Source: Caulochytrium protostelioides (taxonomy: Eukaryota > Chytridiomycota > Caulochytriomycetes > Caulochytriales > Caulochytriaceae). Taken from it: 64,000 bases of DNA. The stretch lies in the NCBI GenBank assembly GCA_003615045.1, contig ML014137.1:62001-126000 (forward strand), given 5' to 3'. Position 1 is the first letter of the stretch. Each line of letters begins with the position of its first letter. The notes beneath the pieces are model-generated. The model was not told the origin of the DNA. It saw nothing but the letters and a program-made list of their open reading frames with translations, and ran no database searches. The translations under genes and the position numbers were made by a program. This document shows positions 29,412-39,818 of this stretch, piece by piece.

Positions 29412-32400
29412 TTACGATTTGGTATGCACGGAGGCCAGGCTGGCCACGCGGCCGATAAAGCGGGACCGGCGCCGGTCCGACTCCGGAGAAAGCGTACCGG
29501 AGCCCATGTTTTCCTCGTTCAGCGGAATGTGCTGGAAGCGAAGAAGTAGCTGCGGCTTGGCGGCATCCTCGGGTCCCGCTACGTGCCCTCGGATGGGTGA
29601 GGGCGTGGCAGACGCGGCAGGCGCCGGCACGCTCGGGACCTGGGGCGAGTCCGCCAGCGGATTGTACTCCTCATCCAGCGTATACCACTTTTCGGAAATA
29701 GGCTGCTGCTTGCGGATCATGCGGCCGACCAGTTGGTCTGAATCCAGCAGAATCGAGCCGATCAGCTTGTCGCTGCCGAGCGTGTTATGATCCCAGACCT
29801 GGAACTGGAGCCCGAGACCCGTGGGCGGCGTGCCGGTCGGGACCAGCTCGGCCGAGTTCGGCGCGTTGACGTCGCGGCCTACCACGGTGGGAATCGCGAC
29901 CCGGAAGGTTTCAGAACCCCCTTCCCACACCGGGTTGAGGGTTTTCTTGATCACCGAAGTCTTGAACACCGTCTTGGTCGACGTGGAGCGGAACACGCGA
30001 ATATACGGGTCGCTCGTGCCGCGGCGATCCATGGCCGGCAGGTTGCGGGCCGCGAGGATGGTGCCAATGAGCTGGTCGTGACGGCCCGGCATGATACTCG
30101 AGGCCATGGACGAGACCGAGGCGCGGCGCGCATCGCGCGGCTCGGGCACCATGAGGGTGTTGGCGTGGCTCGGCGTGGACGCGGAACCCCCGTGCATGCT
30201 GGACCACGACGTGCTCAGACGCGGCTCACGGGCGGACAGACCGCCGCGCTCCCGCTCGTCGCCAGCCGCCGTCGGGACCATCGTCGGCGTATGCGCCTCG
30301 GCCTGACGGCCCTCGCTGCTCCGCACGCTGTCCATACTGTCCTGGGCGTCGTGCTGGCGGCCGCCAGCGCCTGTCGAGACGGGCGAGAGCTTGCGGAGGA
30401 AGCCGAGGTGCAGCGCATCGAGAGTGGACGCGTGGTGGCGGTTTGGCGTGTGCGGATCGTCATCGGCTTCAAAGAGCATGCGCACTGTGATGGTCGGCGC
30501 TTCGGACGTCGGGACGGCGCTCTCGTGCCACCCCGTCAGCGGCAGCGTCTGCAGCATCGACTGGCCCGACGTCAGCCCGCTGATGTCCAGGCTGATCTGG
30601 CCGAGCTCGACCGAGCGCTTGATCGTGTTGTAATCGCGGATCACCAGATCGAGGGACGCGTCAGCCTGCGCTTGAATGCGCATGTCGATGGCGTCGTTCC
30701 AGTCGGGGTTGAGGGTGCGCTTGATGTGCTTCGTCTTGTGGATGTTGTGGCCGTTGAGATACACGTGCACGTACGGGTCGGACGTGCCGGACGCATCAGC
30801 CGCGGGCAGGCCGCGACCCTTGAGAATCTCCAGGCGCAGGTGGCCGGACGCGCCGGACGCCGCAGCGCCGCCGAGCTCCTCAGCCCGGATCACAGACGGC
30901 GGGATCGCGCAGGGCGCATACGCCATGCTGACCAGCACGCGCGCAAAGACCTGACCGCGGGGGCTGGTCCCGTCGCTGGAGGCGCTCATTCCCCCAACGG
31001 TATGCGTCAAGTCCAGCCAGACCTTGTCGCGGCCGAGCGCCGCGTCGATGACGTTGCCGGACCATCGCCCGAGGAGAATCTCGTCCTTGGCCTCTTTGGC
31101 CGCCTTGGCCTCCGCCTCCTGCTTCTGAGCTTCCTGCTGCTTCAGCAGTTCCTGCTCCTGCTTCTCGTGGCGGTAATGGAGTGGGTTCATGTGCTTCGCG
31201 ACGCCCAGGCCGGCATGGGTGGCGCTGCCCAGCAAGGACCCGACGCCGCCGACGACGCCGCCGACGACGCCGCCGGCAACGCCGGCGACGCCGGCCACGA
31301 TGCTGCCACCGGACGAGGCGCCCTCGGTGTTGTTTGGCACGGCGCGCAGCGAGAAGGACATGGCGTCCCGCGTGACATGGCGGACTTGGACGTAGTCGCC
31401 CTCGTCGACCGAGACGATCGGCGCGTCCTCGAAGTCCGACGCCGTAGACATCCCATCTTCGGTCCCCGTCGGACTCGACGGACCCGGCGGCGCCATCGTC
31501 GCTAGCGAGCCGCGACGTGACATCGAGCTCCGGCGGGGCCGCGCGCCGCTCAGATCGTCCATCGAAGGGTGGCCGTCGTTGAGGGACGTCGATGACGCTT
31601 GGGCGCCGCCACTGCTCGGGTTGCCATCGCTGCTGCTGCTGTTGTGATTGTTGCCGTTGCTGGATTTTCTAGATTTGCGTGACTCAGGCAACAGCGGGTT
31701 TCGCTTTGCGTGGGTGCGGAACACGCGCACATCATCGATGTTCATATCAATAACGAGGGAACTCAGTTGGTTCTGGATGGTCTGGGTCTGCTGCGGGGAC
31801 AAGCCGTACGGCATCTCGAGACACTGAATCTCGTGGATGTAGGTATGCAGTACGCCGGCCTCGTTCTGATGGATGATCGTGTCACGGCGTTCTTTGAGGA
31901 GCGACAGTGTTTTATGCAACGTTTGCGCGATGGATTCCTGGCGAGCATCGTGGAGATCGCCGCCTTCCGGGTGGGTGATGGCGGCCACGGCTGCCGCCGC
32001 CCCCTGCCCGCTGGCCTCCTTCTTGGCCTTGGGCTTGGCATTATTCTCGGAGTCGGCCATCTCCAAGCGGTGATATTCGGTATGGATGATGTCGCGCTCA
32101 ACCTGTTCCATGTTAAGCGGATGCACGATCTGCTGCGTGAGCACCGGGAAGGCGTCCAGTGTGAAGTGGAAGTAGCCCTTGTGCTTGTGCTTGTGCTTAC
32201 GCTTCTCCTTGGATGGCTGGCCGCTAGCCTCCGGGTCCGACTCGGCATCGTCCGAGTTGGTGTCCATGGTGTTCGCGCTCGGCGCCTGCTTCTGCTGTCC
32301 GGTGGCATCATGGGCCGGGTCGGGCGCCGCGGGGTCGCCCTTCGTGCGGTACACGGGCAGCCACACATCGACACGGAACGACTGGAACGCCGGGTTCGGC

Positions 32401-35400
32401 TCTTCGGCCTCGCCTTCCTCGGAATCACTGCCAACACGCCCATCCGGGCCGTGGCCATCGCCCTGTTCGTGGTCGCGGCTAGCTCGGCGGCCGGGACCGT
32501 GGCGAGACGGCTGGGCGGCGCCGTCGACCGTGCTGGCCGCGCTCGTGGCGCTGTCGTCATTTGAAGGGTGGCGGTGCATCACACGATGCGGCGCCCTGAG
32601 GCCATGGCGATGCTGGCTGGCATCGCGCGGCGCGACGGCGGGGCCGGCCGGCGCGCCGCCGGGCGGCGCTGCGCTCACGTGGCCATGGCGGTTCGACTGC
32701 GCGGGATCCATCTGGTTGACGCGGCTCTCCTGGGGTACGCGGCTTGCCGGGTTAGAGGAAGGCAGGTTGGCTTGCACGAGCGTCCGGTGCTCGACGCGCA
32801 GACCGTCTTCGCGGAGTTTGGCGAGGATGGGCTCGCGCGCCGCGCGTCGTGCCAGGCGGTCGCGCCGCTCCTCCCGCATCGCCTCCGGCAGGTGGGAATC
32901 GTCGTCGATTTCGTCGTACGGGTGCGGCGGCAGCAGGTCCGAGAGGAGGATCTCGCAGCGGCCGAGGGTGCGGTCCTTGGCGACGTCGTTGTAGTCCCAG
33001 AGCTCGGCAACAATGGCTTCCTCGCGCGACATGCTGAGACCCCAGAAGGTTTCGTTGAAGACCGGATTGAGCGTATTGCTTTTGCGCGCGGTCTGGCCGA
33101 TCTGCTTACCCGCCAGTTGCAGCTTGCAGTACGGATCGCTTTTCCCGAACGTCTCGACGTTCTTGAGCTCCTTCGCGTTCTTGACGCGGAACTTGAGCAG
33201 CGCATAGGGCGGCACAAAGTCGGACTGATTCTGCGCGAGATCGACGGAGTGCCACAGCGCCGCCATCTTGATGTCACCGACAGCCTGGCCGTGCAGCGAG
33301 AACAGCCGTAGTGATTCCGGCACCTTGTTCTCTTGCACCAGTTTCGGCGACAGCTCGGCCTGCGCCACGCGGCGGTCGTCGGCAAAGAACTGGAACACAA
33401 TGTTGGCGCGCTTAGTACGCACGTCTTTGACAAAGGTGTATCCCCGGACGGCGCCCCAGTTGGGTTTCCCGCTCGTGCGCTTCTTGGGCGGCGTGCGGAA
33501 GAGCTCGCGGTTCTCGTAGCGGCAGACCATATACACCGTGGCGTTTCGGCTGACGATCTTGGGCGAGAGGTTTGAGGCGCTGTTCAGAACGACCTCGAGG
33601 ATCCCCGAGTAGCACGCTTCGTTGGGCGCGGGGCCGGCGTCGCTGTCGTTGACGGGGTTGCCCGGCAGCGGCCGGCCCGCAATAATGGCGTCGGCCATCG
33701 TGTCGGGCGTCGTCTCGCGCAGCTCAGCCACCAAGGCCTCGGTCGACTGGGGGCCAGCGGGCTGTGACGTGCTCGGCGACGCCGTGGCCGCGGGCGCCGT
33801 CGCGAGGCCGTACCAGCGCGGGTGCACGCGCAGCGAGCCGCCGGTGAACTTGGTCGCCGTGCTCGTCGTGTAGAGCCGCTTCCACATTGGCCTGTTGCTG
33901 AAGGGCATCCCCCAGTCGGTCACGGCTTGCCGCACATCCTCCGGGAACTTATCGGTGTCGACCTGGATCGAGGTGAGGTTGGGGTTGTTGAGCGAGGCGC
34001 GCGGCACATACTGCATCGCCTGGATCCACTTGCTGAGCGTGAGGCGGTGCGTCATGCCCATCGTGCGGTCCTTGCGGACTTCGTTGTAGTCCATGATCTC
34101 AAAGTACAGCGTGTCGGGCTTGAGACCGTCGGCCATGGTGGGCATGCCGAGCATGCGCTCGATCATGGCCGTCGTAATCACGATGTGGGCGCGCTCGCCC
34201 CAGAACGGATCCAGGCAGTTGCTGATCCGCTTTGTGCGGTAGATCTCCTGGCCGCCGAGCATCACGCGGCAGTACGGATCGGACGTACCCGTGGTCTCCT
34301 GGTTGCGCAGCTGCTTGGCCTGCGCGATGTTGATCGACAGAATGCCCAAGGGCCGGTCGGTCTGCACCATGCCCATGAGCTGCGGGACGTCGAGCGTGAT
34401 GAAGTTCGGGTGCACCAGGTTCGCCGACAGCTGCCAGTTGATCTGGTCGTGGATAAAAGTGTTGAGGCCCGGCAGATCCATGATGTCCATCGACTTGAGC
34501 GGCCGCAGAATGAAGTTGATGAGGGGCTTCTCGACGAACCCGACCTTGACCGTCTTGATGTGCGGGAAGTCGTGCGAGAACGTCAGATGGACCTCGAGCC
34601 GCCCCGAGAAGCTGACTTCCTTGAGCAGCACGGGAATCGGGATCGAGGCGAAACCCTTGCCGACCTTCGCCGTGATCTCGATGGCGCTGTTGTGCTTAGC
34701 GGGGAACACGTTGTCGCCGTCGTTGTTGGCAGAGCTCGCTCCCATGTTGCCGAACAGCGACGACATCGCGCCCGGACGGTCCTCGTCAGTGGGCTGGAAG
34801 TTCAGCTCCCACTCCATATACATGGACTCAGGCTTGTCGCTGCCCGGATGCGTCCGGATCAATTCGATGCGCGGCGCCTCGGTCCCGAGCGTGAACTGCG
34901 TGAGTCGCAGGTCTTCGATGAACCCCGGCTTTGAAGCGACGAGGACATCGTCGACCAGGGCCTTGATGGTCGCCGAGAGACCCGGCTCGTACATGACCCA
35001 GAACCGCGCGAGGAAGGCGTTCATCCATGCGACGGTCTCGGCGCCCTTGTCGACGCGCTGGCGCTCGAGCGATCCCGAGATGTCGCGGGTGATCTTTGTC
35101 CGCAGCCGCGTCATGTTGCGGCGGAAGCCCATCTGCGTCATGTACATGATCATCACGACCCATGCAAACGAGAACCGGAAGTAGGTCGTCAGCCACGTCA
35201 GAAACAGGCCGCCCACGAGGTACGACGTGATGGCCAGGCTCTCAACGTACACCGCCACTTCGATGGCGGGCAGGTACGGCTGCAGGTACTGGCTGATCTG
35301 GCCGACGATCTCGGCCTTCTTGACGGCCAGCGTCACGAGCGGGTCGTGCAACACCTCCGGGATTTGCTTCTCCAGCACGACAATCCCGAACAGCTCCAGC

Positions 35401-36008
35401 ACGGCTTCGGGTACGGTCGGCGGCATCTTCAGCGGCATCTTGGGCGCGAACGCGTTGCTGGTCACAATCGTGCGGTACGCATTGCGCAAGATCTTGGCGT
35501 TGACGCCGTCCTTTCCCGCCGGCCGGCCTTGAGCCCCGGGACGGGCGGCGTCGCCCGTCGCTGCGCCCGGCGGGGCTTTCGCGGCCGCGGCATCGGTCTG
35601 CCCGTCCGGTCGCACGTGGGTCTGCATCGCCGGCGGCGGCATGCCTGCCGGCTGCTCCTCGTCCCCATGGAGCCCGAGCGAGACTTGCTGCGGCTGGGCG
35701 CCGGGCTCGATGCCGCCGGGCACCGGCTCGCGGTCGTCGGCTTGGTCATCGGTACCGTCCACGACGGGCTCTGCGGTGTCGGAGCGAGCGGCGACGGCCG
35801 CGGCGGTGAACACCTTGGCGGTGGTCGGATGGGGCACGGGCTCGGTGGTGGGGGCTTGGATGGGGTCGATCGAGTGCGGGAGCGGCGACGCGGAGGGGGG
35901 CTTGCCGTCATCGTCGCCCGCAGGCGGGTTCGTCGCCGCTGAGTGCGTGGTTCCTGTTTCCATCGCGCCGTCGGCGTCGGCCACGAGGGTGTTGTCGTCT
36001 GCGGACAT
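29412..36008 (-). CDS. Tricalbin / extended synaptotagmin (SMP and C2 domains)
   Basis: Predicted 2198-residue ER protein tethering ER to plasma membrane and moving lipids between them. An N-terminal acidic/Pro-rich cytosolic part precedes a hydrophobic hairpin at about 255-293 (SYLVGGLFLTWLTTYF, FAWVVMIMYMTQMGFRRN). The SMP lipid-transfer domain follows (about 310-510, including ETVAWMNAFLARFWVMYEPG). Five C2 domains are visible: about 553-690 (GTSDPYCRVMLGG), 800-910 (degenerate, no SDPY), 930-1050 (GKSDPYCKLQLAG), 1716-1830 (GTSDPYVHVYLNG) and 1976-2110 (GTSDPYIRVFRS). A ~650-residue linker between the third and fourth C2 holds charged, coiled-coil-like and Gly/Val-rich segments. It is longer than yeast tricalbins (about 1200-1550 residues), mainly through this linker. 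The frame opens at TTG 36131; the ATG at 36008 was chosen. Confidence 0.9.
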   Translation of the reverse strand: MSADDNTLVADADGAMETGTTHSAATNPPAGDDDGKPPSASPLPHSIDPIQAPTTEPVPHPTTAKVFTAAAVAARSDTAEPVVDGTDDQADDREPVPGGIEPGAQPQQVSLGLHGDEEQPAGMPPPAMQTHVRPDGQTDAAAAKAPPGAATGDAARPGAQGRPAGKDGVNAKILRNAYRTIVTSNAFAPKMPLKMPPTVPEAVLELFGIVVLEKQIPEVLHDPLVTLAVKKAEIVGQISQYLQPYLPAIEVAVYVESLAITSYLVGGLFLTWLTTYFRFSFAWVVMIMYMTQMGFRRNMTRLRTKITRDISGSLERQRVDKGAETVAWMNAFLARFWVMYEPGLSATIKALVDDVLVASKPGFIEDLRLTQFTLGTEAPRIELIRTHPGSDKPESMYMEWELNFQPTDEDRPGAMSSLFGNMGASSANNDGDNVFPAKHNSAIEITAKVGKGFASIPIPVLLKEVSFSGRLEVHLTFSHDFPHIKTVKVGFVEKPLINFILRPLKSMDIMDLPGLNTFIHDQINWQLSANLVHPNFITLDVPQLMGMVQTDRPLGILSINIAQAKQLRNQETTGTSDPYCRVMLGGQEIYRTKRISNCLDPFWGERAHIVITTAMIERMLGMPTMADGLKPDTLYFEIMDYNEVRKDRTMGMTHRLTLSKWIQAMQYVPRASLNNPNLTSIQVDTDKFPEDVRQAVTDWGMPFSNRPMWKRLYTTSTATKFTGGSLRVHPRWYGLATAPAATASPSTSQPAGPQSTEALVAELRETTPDTMADAIIAGRPLPGNPVNDSDAGPAPNEACYSGILEVVLNSASNLSPKIVSRNATVYMVCRYENRELFRTPPKKRTSGKPNWGAVRGYTFVKDVRTKRANIVFQFFADDRRVAQAELSPKLVQENKVPESLRLFSLHGQAVGDIKMAALWHSVDLAQNQSDFVPPYALLKFRVKNAKELKNVETFGKSDPYCKLQLAGKQIGQTARKSNTLNPVFNETFWGLSMSREEAIVAELWDYNDVAKDRTLGRCEILLSDLLPPHPYDEIDDDSHLPEAMREERRDRLARRAAREPILAKLREDGLRVEHRTLVQANLPSSNPASRVPQESRVNQMDPAQSNRHGHVSAAPPGGAPAGPAVAPRDASQHRHGLRAPHRVMHRHPSNDDSATSAASTVDGAAQPSRHGPGRRASRDHEQGDGHGPDGRVGSDSEEGEAEEPNPAFQSFRVDVWLPVYRTKGDPAAPDPAHDATGQQKQAPSANTMDTNSDDAESDPEASGQPSKEKRKHKHKHKGYFHFTLDAFPVLTQQIVHPLNMEQVERDIIHTEYHRLEMADSENNAKPKAKKEASGQGAAAAVAAITHPEGGDLHDARQESIAQTLHKTLSLLKERRDTIIHQNEAGVLHTYIHEIQCLEMPYGLSPQQTQTIQNQLSSLVIDMNIDDVRVFRTHAKRNPLLPESRKSRKSSNGNNHNSSSSDGNPSSGGAQASSTSLNDGHPSMDDLSGARPRRSSMSRRGSLATMAPPGPSSPTGTEDGMSTASDFEDAPIVSVDEGDYVQVRHVTRDAMSFSLRAVPNNTEGASSGGSIVAGVAGVAGGVVGGVVGGVGSLLGSATHAGLGVAKHMNPLHYRHEKQEQELLKQQEAQKQEAEAKAAKEAKDEILLGRWSGNVIDAALGRDKVWLDLTHTVGGMSASSDGTSPRGQVFARVLVSMAYAPCAIPPSVIRAEELGGAAASGASGHLRLEILKGRGLPAADASGTSDPYVHVYLNGHNIHKTKHIKRTLNPDWNDAIDMRIQAQADASLDLVIRDYNTIKRSVELGQISLDISGLTSGQSMLQTLPLTGWHESAVPTSEAPTITVRMLFEADDDPHTPNRHHASTLDALHLGFLRKLSPVSTGAGGRQHDAQDSMDSVRSSEGRQAEAHTPTMVPTAAGDERERGGLSAREPRLSTSWSSMHGGSASTPSHANTLMVPEPRDARRASVSSMASSIMPGRHDQLIGTILAARNLPAMDRRGTSDPYIRVFRSTSTKTVFKTSVIKKTLNPVWEGGSETFRVAIPTVVGRDVNAPNSAELVPTGTPPTGLGLQFQVWDHNTLGSDKLIGSILLDSDQLVGRMIRKQQPISEKWYTLDEEYNPLADSPQVPSVPAPAASATPSPIRGHVAGPEDAAKPQLLLRFQHIPLNEENMGSGTLSPESDRRRSRFIGRVASLASVHTKS

Positions 36009-37694
36009 GAGCGGGGACCGCCTATGCGCGAGCAGAAGGGACGGGTGATGCTTGCGGCGTCTCCTTGGGAGTGTCGGATACGCGAGCCGTCTGCGATGGG
36101 ATGAATCGTTCGAGGCGGTCGGCTGCGACAATCAGAAACAAAAATCGTGATACGAAAGAGCGTCCGGGCGGACGAGCGACAGAGTCGCGTGTGCGTGGGT
36201 TGGTGGCGTGTGCGAGAGCCGGGACTCGTCGTCGTGGTCCGCGAACCGGCGTCGCTGCGCTGTGGCGTCGTTGTTGTTGCTGTGATCCTGCGTCCTCCCT
36301 TGGCGTGTGCTGGGGACCCCTTGTCACCTGGAGCGTTGACAGGCCTGCGCCACCTGCCAGACGGCCCGAGGCGACCCGCAGGAAGGGCGAGCGATTCACA
36401 CGAGGACAGCAGGCTCTGCATCCCGCATCAGGGAGCGCTGCGCTTTATACCTGGCGTCCGCACCCGCGCGCCTCCGACACACACGCCCAGCAGCTCTCGG
36501 CGGACGATGCTGAGGGGCCCGTCACCCATGAACGGCCGAAGACGGGTCGATGGGCCCCCGACCGGCGGTCCAGGCTCTCGGCTCGCGGCTGCGGAGGTTC
36601 ACCGCATCGAAGCCCAAACGACCCGGACCCGAGTGCCGACTCCTGACGCTGCGCCGCTGAGGTGGCAGAGTACAATGGCCGTCGGTGAGGGGGAGCTGAT
36701 GCGTCATGATGCGGTCATTCGTCACTGGGCCGTGCGCGCGGTGGCTTGGCGCCGGACGAGGCCCCGTGCTGGGCGCCTCCACAAACGACGACAACACCCA
36801 AAAGACGTCACAGGGCGTGCCCGCGCTGGTCGCCGCGGGGGAGCCCGACCGGGGGGGGCGAGACGGGCCAGCGGTCTGGCGAGGCGAGGGACGACGGCTT
36901 CGCACGGAGAGGCGAGGAGCACAAGAAGGGAGGACCTGATCGAGGTCTCGGACCGACCTCGGGGTAGTGGCAAGCCTCCCATGGATCCATCCGCCGACTC
37001 ACGGTCCGGTGGCCGCGCCGCTCAGGGGACCATCTGGCCGACGGGCAGAGACCAGAATGCGCGCGAAGCTTGCACGATCACTGCCGTGAGCTCATGAGCC
37101 CTGAAGGAGCGTGGGGAGAGTGAGAGTATCCATGCGCGTGAGGCCATCGGGCGAAACTTGATAGCAAGTAGGCCCCCGCAGGCGCCATCAGGGCCCCTGC
37201 AAAGGACCGCTTCCACGTGAACGCGGCCGTCGCACGTTCGAGTGGGTCGAGGACGGCCGGTCGAGAGGCCACGATAAGGGTGGCGCAGCACGTTGGGTGG
37301 CGCAGTCACCTGTGGCGCAGTCACGAACCGCCCCTCGACGCGCTCCACCCGGCCGCCACGGGTCGACGCCACGACGACGATCAGACGGGCTCGGCCGATC
37401 GCCACGATGCCAAGAAGACGCGCACGCTTCGCTTTCACGCCCCTCGCTCCTCAGTACGTCCGGTGGAGCCTCTCGCGCCCGTGTCGATGTCGATGCATCG
37501 CTGGGGAACGCCTCCCCACGGCGCCGACCGTCAATGCTGCATGCTGACGCACCGACCGCTGGTCGTGCGGGTGTCGACGGTCCTGCGCACGCGCCCCTGC
37601 CGCTTCCTGCCGCTCACTGGTGTCACCTGCTGCTGCCGCGCCGATCCCATTCGATCCGGTCTTCCGATCGGTCGGACTGACGAGCGACGCGGTC
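36009..37694. other. Divergent promoter region between tricalbin and RIC8
   Basis: About 1.7 kb without a supported gene, serving both divergent genes. A short direct repeat (ggcgcagtcac at about 37309 and 37325) was seen. Reading frames here are Arg-rich and match no family that I recognise. Confidence 0.4.
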
Positions 37695-39530
37695 ATGGCG
37701 AGTGCGGACACCGCCTACGACCTGGCGGCCGTGGCCGCGAGCCGACGCGTGGCCGCGGGTGCCGCCCCGTCCGCCCAGGACGCGGCCGTGATCACCGCCC
37801 TCGAGCGCGCCGCAGCGGCCTCCACGGCCGGCCGGGTCGATGGCGCCGACCGCGAGCCGCGTCGCGCGTTTGTCGACGCCGTGCTCGCCGCCCTCGCCGA
37901 GGATGCGCCGAGCGCCGCCGACGCTTCCACGACGCAGCGTCCCGCCGGGTGGTCGCCCGCCGTCCTGGTGCGCGCGCTCGGCTTCATTCGCATCGCGCTG
38001 CGCGCGCCACAAACGTGCCAGGCCACCCTCCTGAGCAGCACGACGCTCGCGACGCTGCTCACCCTGGCGCGTCTCATTCCGCCTGAACCCGCGGCGGCCT
38101 CACCGCCGCCCGCAACGCCCGCGGCGCCGTCGCCCGTCGCCGTCGAAGCCCTCAAGTGCCTGTGCAACCTGCTGCTCCAGGACGCCGCGAGCCGCCGCCG
38201 GCTCCACAGCGATCACGGCGGCATCGTGCCGCTTGTCCGCGAGCTCCAGCGCGTGCCAGGCGACGCGATCGAGGCCCAAGCCATGCTCTGCCGCCTCCTC
38301 TTCCTCGCCACCGTTGACACCACGGACGCCGTCGCCGCCATCGCCGCCGTCCTCTCCGCGACTCCCGCGTCAGCGGCGGGCTCGCCGCCTCGCGGCGCCG
38401 TGATGGAACTCGATATCGCCGAGACCGCCGCCGCGCTGCCGGGCCTCATCGCGCATCATCTGGCAGCCGCCGGCCGGCGCTACCGCCGCCCGGCGCCTGC
38501 GTCGCTGAACTCGACCGCGGTCTATGATGCAATGATGGTAACCGATCTGCTCAAGATTGTCTTTCAGCTGACGGTGGCGCGGGGTGCCCAGGCCGTTGCG
38601 AGCGCATCCGTTGCACCCGCCGCGACGTCTGCTGGCGCGTGGCAGCCGATCCTGCCGCCGCTCGTCGATGTGCTCGTCCACGGAAACGTGCCCGGCGGGC
38701 ATACGTTTGAGCCGCCGCTGAAGCATGCGATTCATGCCGTGTTGAATCTCTCTCCGGAAGCGCTGCTCGCCGTCCATGAGCAGGATCTGGCGTCCCCTTC
38801 GGTACCGGCTCGTTCGGCGTCAGCGTCGGCGTCAGAGCCAGAATCAGTGCGGCCGCTCGTCGTCGACGCTTTACTTAACACGCTCGAGCACACGCTCTGT
38901 GTGTCCCTCGCTGCATGGACAGGCCGGCATGCGGGCGCGACCCACACATCGACAGCGGCGTCGGCAGCGGCGGCGGCGGGTTTGGATGAGCCTGTCGACG
39001 CCGTGCTGGGTCCACTTCTGATGGCCCACATCACGCTGGCCCAAGCCGACCCGACCGCGCGGGACCAGATGAAGCAGCGGCTGATGCCTGCCGACCTCGA
39101 CCGGTCGGCCTCGCTGAAGGACGGCACGACCGTGACCCACCGCCTCATCGCACTGCTCACCGTGGTCGGCGCCGATCATGCCCGCCACGCCGCCGGCGAG
39201 CTCTTGTACGTGCTGAGCGGCTGCGACGCCCGCGCACTCAGCGCCTATGTGGGGTACGGCAACGCCGCGGGGTATCTCTTCCAGCAAGGCATCACCCTGC
39301 CGGCCCCGGGCTCCGGCAGCAGCACTCGCACGTGCCCGCCAGCCGATCCGATCACGGGCATCGATCCGGCCGCCGAGGAGCAAGAGCGCCAGCGCATCCG
39401 CGATGAGTGGGCCGCGCTGACGGACGAACAGAAGGAGCAGGAGGCCGAGCGCCTCTTTGTGCTCTTTGAGCGGCTGAACCGTACGGGAATCATCAAGGTG
39501 GCGCAGGGGACGCCCACGCCATCGTCGTAG
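37695..39530 (+). CDS. RIC8: RIC8 / synembryn, G-alpha chaperone and exchange factor
   Basis: Predicted 611-residue cytosolic protein that folds heterotrimeric G-protein alpha subunits and stimulates their nucleotide exchange. It is an ARM-like helical protein. Diagnostic parts: VEALKCLCNLLLQDAASRR, then QAMLCRLLFLATVDTTDAVA (family: 'KFFDLRLLFLLTAL'-like), FEPPLKHAIHAVLNLSPEAL, and the C-terminal block LLYVLSGCDARALSAYVGYG NAAGYLF, which matches the conserved 'F-VLC-x(9)-Y-TGYGNAAG-L' motif. The Asp/Glu-rich WAALTDEQKEQEAERLFVLF near the C-terminus also fits. The frame opens at a GTG at 37620; the ATG at 37695 (MASADTAYDLAAVA) was used. Alanine-rich insertions reflect the high GC content. 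PITHD1 follows on the same strand after 288 bases. Confidence 0.85.
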   Translation: MASADTAYDLAAVAASRRVAAGAAPSAQDAAVITALERAAAASTAGRVDGADREPRRAFVDAVLAALAEDAPSAADASTTQRPAGWSPAVLVRALGFIRIALRAPQTCQATLLSSTTLATLLTLARLIPPEPAAASPPPATPAAPSPVAVEALKCLCNLLLQDAASRRRLHSDHGGIVPLVRELQRVPGDAIEAQAMLCRLLFLATVDTTDAVAAIAAVLSATPASAAGSPPRGAVMELDIAETAAALPGLIAHHLAAAGRRYRRPAPASLNSTAVYDAMMVTDLLKIVFQLTVARGAQAVASASVAPAATSAGAWQPILPPLVDVLVHGNVPGGHTFEPPLKHAIHAVLNLSPEALLAVHEQDLASPSVPARSASASASEPESVRPLVVDALLNTLEHTLCVSLAAWTGRHAGATHTSTAASAAAAAGLDEPVDAVLGPLLMAHITLAQADPTARDQMKQRLMPADLDRSASLKDGTTVTHRLIALLTVVGADHARHAAGELLYVLSGCDARALSAYVGYGNAAGYLFQQGITLPAPGSGSSTRTCPPADPITGIDPAAEEQERQRIRDEWAALTDEQKEQEAERLFVLFERLNRTGIIKVAQGTPTPSS

Positions 39531-39818
39531 CAGCATGGGGCGGCCGCGGGGCGTCTCTTCAGGGTCCCCCGTCTCCCTCCCCCCGGAAAGCCCACGTGAA
39601 AGGCAACACGACGGATGTTAGGCGCGCCGCGTCACGCACGCTCTTCTCCCGCCTGTCGCACCGCTCAGGGTTGATGCTCGTCGTGATCGTCGTCGCTTCA
39701 GACTCGAAACCACCGCCGGCCGTTGTGATTTTTTTCTTTTTCGTTTTTTTTTTTTTTGGCTCTGTTGTTAAACGAAGCGGTGCTTGGTCCTTCCTGAATT
39801 TATACCTATCGATTTCCG

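Noticed and set aside
29787-36131. Several long plus-strand frames opposite tricalbin (for example 29787-31505 and 33822-34934)
   Set aside because: No domains; the minus strand has SMP and C2 domains throughout.
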